The translations under genes were made by a program, and so were the position numbers. From Rikenellaceae bacterium (GTDB taxonomy: Bacteria > Bacteroidota > Bacteroidia > Bacteroidales > UBA932): a DNA stretch of 27,443 nt. The stretch is from contig CAAFZB010000059.1 of the NCBI GenBank assembly GCA_900767405.1, positions 1-27,443 of the forward strand. Direction: 5' to 3'. Below are positions 23,040 through 27,443 of the stretch, in pieces. Below the pieces are notes generated by a model, which saw only the letters and a list, made by a program, of their open reading frames with translations, was not told the DNA's origin and searched no databases. Position 1 is the first letter of the stretch. Every line of letters begins with the position of its first letter.

Positions 23040-24975
23040 TCCCTGGCTGGAACCCTTCAAGGGAGCGGTCGACAGCCGGCACAGCCGTATCCTGGAGGTC
23101 AAGGATGCCTTGGTTGGCAAGGAAAAAGTCAGCTCCAGGGCCAACAATCATCTTTATTACGGCCTTCACAGGACCGATGGCGGATGGGTGTTCAGGGAAT
23201 GGGCTCCCAACGCTACCCGCATTTACCTTATAGGCCAGTTCAACAACTGGAAACGTACCGAGGCATACGCCCTCAAACCCACGGGCAACGGGAACTGGGA
23301 GCTTTCCCTTCCTTCGCTGTTTCTCAATCACGGAGACCTGTACAAGCTCTGGATAGAGTGGCCCGGAGGCGCAGGAGAGCGCATACCTTCATATGCTACC
23401 AGAGTGGTGCAGGACAGCGTTACCAAGATTTTTGCCGCCCAGGTCTGGGATGCTCCCGCCTACAAGTGGAAACACCCGGCGCCGGGAGAACGCAGGCATC
23501 CGCTCATATACGAGTGCCATATTGGAATGAGTTCCGAGGCAGAGGAGGTCGCAAGTTTTGTCTCCTTCCGAAAGGAAGTTCTTCCAAGAGTTCAGATGCT
23601 GGGGTATAATGTGCTGCAGATAATGGCTTTGCAGGAACATCCTTACTACGGGTCGTTCGGTTATCAGGTATCTAATTTCTATGCGCTGAGCTCCAGATTC
23701 GGCACTCCGGAAGAATTCAAGGAGCTGGTGGATGACGCCCATTCCCGCGGGATTGCAGTCATTATGGACATTGTCCATTCCCATATGGTAAAGAACGAGG
23801 CCGAGGGCCTGAGCAATTTTGACGGACGGGAGGACCTGTATTTTTACGGCGGGGCGCAGGGTCATCATCCGGCCTGGGACAGCCGCTGTTTCGATTACGG
23901 AAAGAACGAGACCAAGTTCTTCCTGCTGTCCAACTGCAAGTACTGGATGGAGGAATACCATCTGGACGGATTCCGATTCGACGGAGTTACCAGTATGCTC
24001 TACTGGGATCACGGGCTCGGTACCGACTTCTCGGGCTATGAGCGATACTTCAACGGAGGGGTGGACGAAAATGCGGTGGATTATCTGGCATTGGCCAATA
24101 TGCTGGTTCACGAAGTGAATCCCAACGCCATCACCATAGCCGAAGACGTGAGCGGAATGGCCGGGCTGGCCGCCCCTTTCGATGCGGGGGGAGTGGGCTT
24201 CGACTTCAGAATGGCTATGGGCATTGCCGACCACTGGATCAAATGGATCAAGGAACTCTCTGACGACCAGTGGAGTATGGGCTCTATTTGGTGGGAGCTC
24301 ACCAACAAGCGGGCAGACGAGAACACCATTTCCTATGCAGAATGCCACGACCAGGCGCTGGTGGGTGACAAGACCATAATATTCAGGCTGATGGACAAGG
24401 AAATGTATTTCTCTATGGACAAGGCAAGCACCAATCTGCTGGTGGACAGGGGAATAGCCTTGCACAAGATGATTCGTCTGGTTACGGCCGCCACCTGCGG
24501 CGGGGGATATCTGAACTTTATGGGAAACGAATTCGGTCATCCGGAATGGATAGACTTCCCCAGAGAAGGGAACGGATGGTCTTTCCAGCACGCCCGGAGG
24601 CTCTGGTCCCTGCCCGACAACGGGCAGCTGCGCTATGCCGGCCTGCAGGAATTCGATGCCAGGATGATAAGTTTCCTGAGCACCCCCGGCCTGCTTTCCT
24701 GCACCCCCGTTCAACTTTGCATAAATGAGGCCGATAAAGTGTTGATTTTCCAGAGGAAAGATGCTATATTTGCGTTCAATTTCAATCCCACCGAATCTTT
24801 TACAGATTATGGCTTTACGGTCCCCGATGGAGAATATGAGGAAGTCTTCGATTCAGATGAGGAGATATTCGGAGGGTTCGGCCGCTTGCCGCGTGGAACA
24901 AAACACATAAGCAGAAATAACACAATCAGTCTGTACCTGCCCAGCAGGTGCGCTGTCGTGCTTGAAAAAATATGA
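23017..24975 (+). CDS. glgB: 1,4-alpha-glucan (glycogen) branching enzyme, GH13_8 type
   Basis: A 652-residue enzyme that creates alpha-1,6 branches in glycogen. A CBM48-like N-domain (WVFREWAPNATRIYLIGQFNNW) is followed by the GH13 barrel. Catalytic residues fit by motif and spacing: nucleophile D322 (DGFRFDGV), acid/base E376 (TIAEDVSGM) and D445 (CHDQALVGDK). The spacings of 54 and 69 residues nearly equal those I recall for human GBE1, and the NEFGHPEWIDFPREGN segment is also of the eukaryotic type, so this is GH13_8 rather than the usual bacterial GH13_9. The ATG lies inside xseB, so the glycogen genes appear tied to the ExoVII transcript; no internal promoter was identified. Confidence 0.95.
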   Translation: MKKIYETDPWLEPFKGAVDSRHSRILEVKDALVGKEKVSSRANNHLYYGLHRTDGGWVFREWAPNATRIYLIGQFNNWKRTEAYALKPTGNGNWELSLPSLFLNHGDLYKLWIEWPGGAGERIPSYATRVVQDSVTKIFAAQVWDAPAYKWKHPAPGERRHPLIYECHIGMSSEAEEVASFVSFRKEVLPRVQMLGYNVLQIMALQEHPYYGSFGYQVSNFYALSSRFGTPEEFKELVDDAHSRGIAVIMDIVHSHMVKNEAEGLSNFDGREDLYFYGGAQGHHPAWDSRCFDYGKNETKFFLLSNCKYWMEEYHLDGFRFDGVTSMLYWDHGLGTDFSGYERYFNGGVDENAVDYLALANMLVHEVNPNAITIAEDVSGMAGLAAPFDAGGVGFDFRMAMGIADHWIKWIKELSDDQWSMGSIWWELTNKRADENTISYAECHDQALVGDKTIIFRLMDKEMYFSMDKASTNLLVDRGIALHKMIRLVTAATCGGGYLNFMGNEFGHPEWIDFPREGNGWSFQHARRLWSLPDNGQLRYAGLQEFDARMISFLSTPGLLSCTPVQLCINEADKVLIFQRKDAIFAFNFNPTESFTDYGFTVPDGEYEEVFDSDEEIFGGFGRLPRGTKHISRNNTISLYLPSRCAVVLEKI

Positions 24976-24979
24976 AGAA

Positions 24980-26923
24980 ATGGCTTTTTTAAAGTTCAAT
25001 AAGTCGGAGCTGGTAAACCGCTCGTACTCGCTTAAACGCGAAATCATTTTCGCCGGAAAGTCGGGGTCTTATGCCAACACCAGCATCGTATGCTGCAATA
25101 CCAGACGTTATCACGGTCTGCTTTCGGTTACGCTGGACCGCTTTGGCGGGGACAAGTACCTGCTGTTGTCGTCACTTGACGAAAGCCTTGTCGTGGACGG
25201 CAAGCAGTTCAACCTCGGCATTCACTGCTATGGCGATGTCTACGAACCTCGCGGGCATAAGTATGTAGTTGATTTTGAGGCAGATCCGCTTCCTCAGATA
25301 ACCTATAAGGTAGGTGAGGTGATAATCCGCAAGAGCCTTGTGGTTTCCCCCGATCACGACCAGACCCTCATCCGTTACGAATTGGTTCAGGCTCCGTCCG
25401 AGGTGAAGCTCCAGCTGAAACCTTTCCTTGCATTCAGGAACATTCACGCGCTTACACACTGCAATGACCAGGCCCAGACCTCGGGAACGGCCGTAAAGGG
25501 AGGGATGAGTTTCTGTATGTACCGGAATTTCCCGGAACTTTTCCTGCAGCTTTCAAAGACAGCCTCATCATTCGAGGCGGGCGCCCAATGGTATTACGGA
25601 ATAACTTATTCCGATGAATACCGCCGCGGATTCGACTGCAGGGAGGACCTTCTGGTTCCCGGAGTTTTCACTCTGAAACTCAAACAGGGTGAAACCCTCA
25701 TCTTCTCGGCCTCTACCAGGGAAGAGACTCCATCGGCTCTGGCCAAAACGTTCAAGGCCATAGAAAAGTCCCTGCCTGCCGTTGAGAACCAGCACGGTCA
25801 TCTGGTTTACTGGGCCGACACCCACATAAGCAATCACAACGGAAGGAAAAAGATAAATGCCGGACTTTCCTGGCTGCTTACCGGATTGCTTCGGGAAACC
25901 CTCTTCGCCCTGCCGGGGCTCACTCTTTACGGCAAGAATTCTCCCGAGGAATTCGAGGAGATTCTGGACAATCTCATTGCCGATGAGCAGGAAAGGCTCC
26001 TGCGCCGCACGACTCAGGTCGAGGCGCCCCTGTATCTGAGTTCTGTCCTGCAGGCTTACATAGATTACGGAGCAGACCCCGCTGCGGTGTGGAAGAAATA
26101 CGGCACGGTTGTCAAGAGTATAATCCAGAGCTACCTGCCGGGAAAAAGGCAGGAGGTCGCAATGCATCCTAACGGATTGCTGTGGGCGCAGATGGATAAC
26201 GTCGCCCTTTCCTGGATGAACACCTACATAAACGGTCATCCGGTCAACGAGCGCCCGGGATATCAGGTCGAGACAAATGCATTCTGGTATAACTCGGTCC
26301 GTTTTGCCGTGGATATGGAAATGTCCTACGGTGCGAAGAACGGAAAGTTTGTGAAAGAATGGAGGGGCCTTGCCGAGCTCATCAGAGGGTCGTTTATGGA
26401 GACTTTCTGGAACGAAAAAAGAGGCTGCCTGGCAGACTTCGTGAACGGATACGGCCAGAATATGGATATCCGTCCCAACCAGTTGTTTGCAATATGGGTG
26501 AAGAACTCTCCGGTGGACGAGGAGCTCTTCCCGTCAATCATAAGGGTTATCGACAACGAACTTGTGACTTCCCGCGGAATAAGGAGCCTTTCTCCCCGCG
26601 ACGTCAAGTACAAGGGTGTTTACGAGGGGTCCCAGATAGACAGGGACCTCGCTTACCACAACGGCTGTGCGTTCCCTTATCTGCTCGAGCAGTATATAGA
26701 TGTCGCCTTCAGAGTCAAGGGACATTCATTCCTCAAGAAGGCCGAATGGCTGTGCGAGGGATTCTATGAAGACTTGGCCAAGCACGGAGTGGGGGCCTTC
26801 TCCGAACTGTATGACGGAGATCCTCCGCAGGAACCGCACGGGGCAATCGCCTGCGCTATGAGCACAGCGGCTTTGCTCGCCGCCGATTATTTCATCGCAA
26901 AACATAAGGAGGAGTCGAAATGA
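24980..26923 (+). CDS. Glycogen debranching enzyme (amylo-alpha-1,6-glucosidase)
   Basis: A 647-residue protein with the two-part build of bacterial/archaeal debranching enzymes: an N-terminal beta-rich domain (GDE_N-like, about 1-260, with GKSGSYANTSIVCCNTRRYHGLL near the start) and an alpha/alpha-toroid catalytic domain (GDE_C, GH133, about 290-640, with PGLTLYGKNSPEEFEE, MDNVALSW, PVNERPGYQVETNAFWYN and the closing YDGDPPQEPHGAIACAMS). It removes alpha-1,6 branches so that glycogen can be used. The ATG at 24980 starts four bases after the glgB stop and gives MAFLKFNKSEL; an in-frame TTG at 24962 would overlap glgB and is less likely. It overlaps the next gene as ATGA. Confidence 0.94.
   Translation: MAFLKFNKSELVNRSYSLKREIIFAGKSGSYANTSIVCCNTRRYHGLLSVTLDRFGGDKYLLLSSLDESLVVDGKQFNLGIHCYGDVYEPRGHKYVVDFEADPLPQITYKVGEVIIRKSLVVSPDHDQTLIRYELVQAPSEVKLQLKPFLAFRNIHALTHCNDQAQTSGTAVKGGMSFCMYRNFPELFLQLSKTASSFEAGAQWYYGITYSDEYRRGFDCREDLLVPGVFTLKLKQGETLIFSASTREETPSALAKTFKAIEKSLPAVENQHGHLVYWADTHISNHNGRKKINAGLSWLLTGLLRETLFALPGLTLYGKNSPEEFEEILDNLIADEQERLLRRTTQVEAPLYLSSVLQAYIDYGADPAAVWKKYGTVVKSIIQSYLPGKRQEVAMHPNGLLWAQMDNVALSWMNTYINGHPVNERPGYQVETNAFWYNSVRFAVDMEMSYGAKNGKFVKEWRGLAELIRGSFMETFWNEKRGCLADFVNGYGQNMDIRPNQLFAIWVKNSPVDEELFPSIIRVIDNELVTSRGIRSLSPRDVKYKGVYEGSQIDRDLAYHNGCAFPYLLEQYIDVAFRVKGHSFLKKAEWLCEGFYEDLAKHGVGAFSELYDGDPPQEPHGAIACAMSTAALLAADYFIAKHKEESK
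26906..26914 (+). promoter_or_regulatory. Strong Shine-Dalgarno-like site before glycogen synthase
   Basis: AAGGAGGAG ends five bases before the ATG at 26920, close to an ideal match to the 16S rRNA 3' end. It also encodes Lys-Glu-Glu at the end of the debranching enzyme, so the match may be partly accidental. Most other starts in the window have no comparable sequence. Confidence 0.45.
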
Positions 26924-27443
26924 AAGTTCTGATGTTCGGATGGGAGTTTCCTCCCCACATTGCAGGCGGACTTGGAACAGCCTGCGAAGGAATAGTGAAG
27001 GGCCTGGCCCACAATGGCGTGGAGACCATTTTCGTGATGCCCAATGCGAGCGGAGACGAAGACCAGAGCTGCACCAGGATAATCAACGCCAGCGATGTGG
27101 CCGTAAGGAATGTAAGTTCTACCGTAGATGAATTCCTGGACAAGGTCAAGTTCATTAACGTGGACTCCAACCTCGTGCCTTATTCAGACCCCGATGAGTA
27201 CTTTGAAGCAATAGAGAAGATGAAGAGGACCCGCGTGAGCGAGACTTCCCTGAGCTTCGGACAGAAATTCAAATTCTCCGGGAAATACGGAGCCAACCTT
27301 CTCGAAGAGGTCGCCAGATATGCCCAGGTAGGCGGAACGATTGCAATGCAGTATGCGTCCGAGATAGACGTGATACACGCTCACGACTGGCTTACCTATC
27401 TTGCAGGAATCGCGGCTAAGGAGCTCACCGGCAAGCCTCTGGT
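26920..27443 (+). CDS. glgA: Glycogen synthase-like glycosyltransferase, 3'-truncated
   Basis: Only the first 174 residues are present; the window ends within the gene. The N-terminal Rossmann start MKVLMFGWEFPPHIAGGLG carries the glycine-rich loop that replaces KTGGL of classical GlgA, and the IDVIHAHDWLTYLAGIAAKEL segment matches the donor/acceptor cleft region of starch and glycogen synthases. Bacteroides proteins with nearly the same start are annotated as glycogen synthase or glycosyltransferase and stand next to a debranching enzyme. The enzyme would extend alpha-1,4 chains from a nucleotide-sugar donor, but donor preference (ADP- or UDP-glucose) cannot be read from this fragment. In related genomes a GH57 amylase often follows; that lies outside the window. 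Confidence 0.85.
   Translation, partial: MKVLMFGWEFPPHIAGGLGTACEGIVKGLAHNGVETIFVMPNASGDEDQSCTRIINASDVAVRNVSSTVDEFLDKVKFINVDSNLVPYSDPDEYFEAIEKMKRTRVSETSLSFGQKFKFSGKYGANLLEEVARYAQVGGTIAMQYASEIDVIHAHDWLTYLAGIAAKELTGKPL

Noticed and set aside
23389..24714. Long minus-strand open frame of 441 codons opposite glgB
   Set aside because: It lies wholly within glgB, whose catalytic motifs are intact, and its translation shows no recognisable domain; long antisense frames are common with this codon use.
1..27443. CRISPR arrays, tRNA or rRNA genes, insertion sequences, phage genes and toxin-antitoxin pairs
   Set aside because: None was seen; spacing between genes is too small for most of them and no matching motifs appear on either strand.

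Overview
The window is a dense stretch of chromosomal core genes from a member of the Bacteroidales, probably an uncultured gut-type lineage. GC is moderate by eye. The evidence for this placement is the Bacteroidetes-type promoter (TTG, 20-nt spacer, TAnnTTTG) seen cleanly upstream of four genes, a RecQ with an acidic linker before HRDC, a DUF4783 protein, a DUF1015 protein, a GH13_8 (eukaryote-like) branching enzyme, and a debranching enzyme/glycogen synthase gene order I recall from Bacteroides. No rRNA, tRNA, CRISPR, transposase, phage or plasmid gene was seen. The recognisable content is housekeeping. I did not find a self-evident new defence or mobile system, and the more interesting material is in regulation, gene architecture and one repeat island.

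Layout. (1) 1-8502, plus strand: a 5'-truncated DUF1015 gene, then recQ, dnaG and metG, an exported protein of unknown function and an O-methyltransferase, all touching or overlapping, so probably one transcript. (2) 8499-11047: a promoter drives dnaX followed by the ABC ATPase lptB. (3) 11036-11220: a mosaic of short palindromic repeats between convergent genes; its first unit supplies the last codons of lptB. (4) 11244-12383, minus strand: an NtrC/NtrX-like response regulator that ends right after its AAA+ domain and has no Fis-type DNA-binding domain. (5) 12456-14709: cmk, ispH, then efp with its own promoter. (6) 14706-15107, minus: a small secreted DUF4783 protein whose stop codon overlaps that of efp. 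(7) 15158-18565: a very large NtrY-like sensor kinase with about ten membrane segments. (8) 18630-21739: engB, prs, a small Cys-rich membrane protein and der. (9) 21760-27443: xseA and xseB (exonuclease VII), followed without a gap by a glycogen cluster of glgB, debranching enzyme and glycogen synthase (cut by the window end).

How they fit together. DnaG, DnaX, RecQ, ExoVII and the ribosome-associated GTPases EngB and Der serve replication, repair and ribosome assembly. MetG and EF-P serve translation, Cmk and Prs nucleotide supply, IspH isoprenoids, and LptB export of lipopolysaccharide. The kinase at 15158 and the regulator at 11244 resemble NtrY and NtrX and may be partners, although five genes of other functions or strand lie between or beside them. 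The last three genes make and remodel storage glycogen.

Gaps. No stretch above 300 bases lacks a gene. The longest is 11048-11243 (repeat island); 12384-12455 holds divergent start regions and 14069-14142 holds the efp control region.
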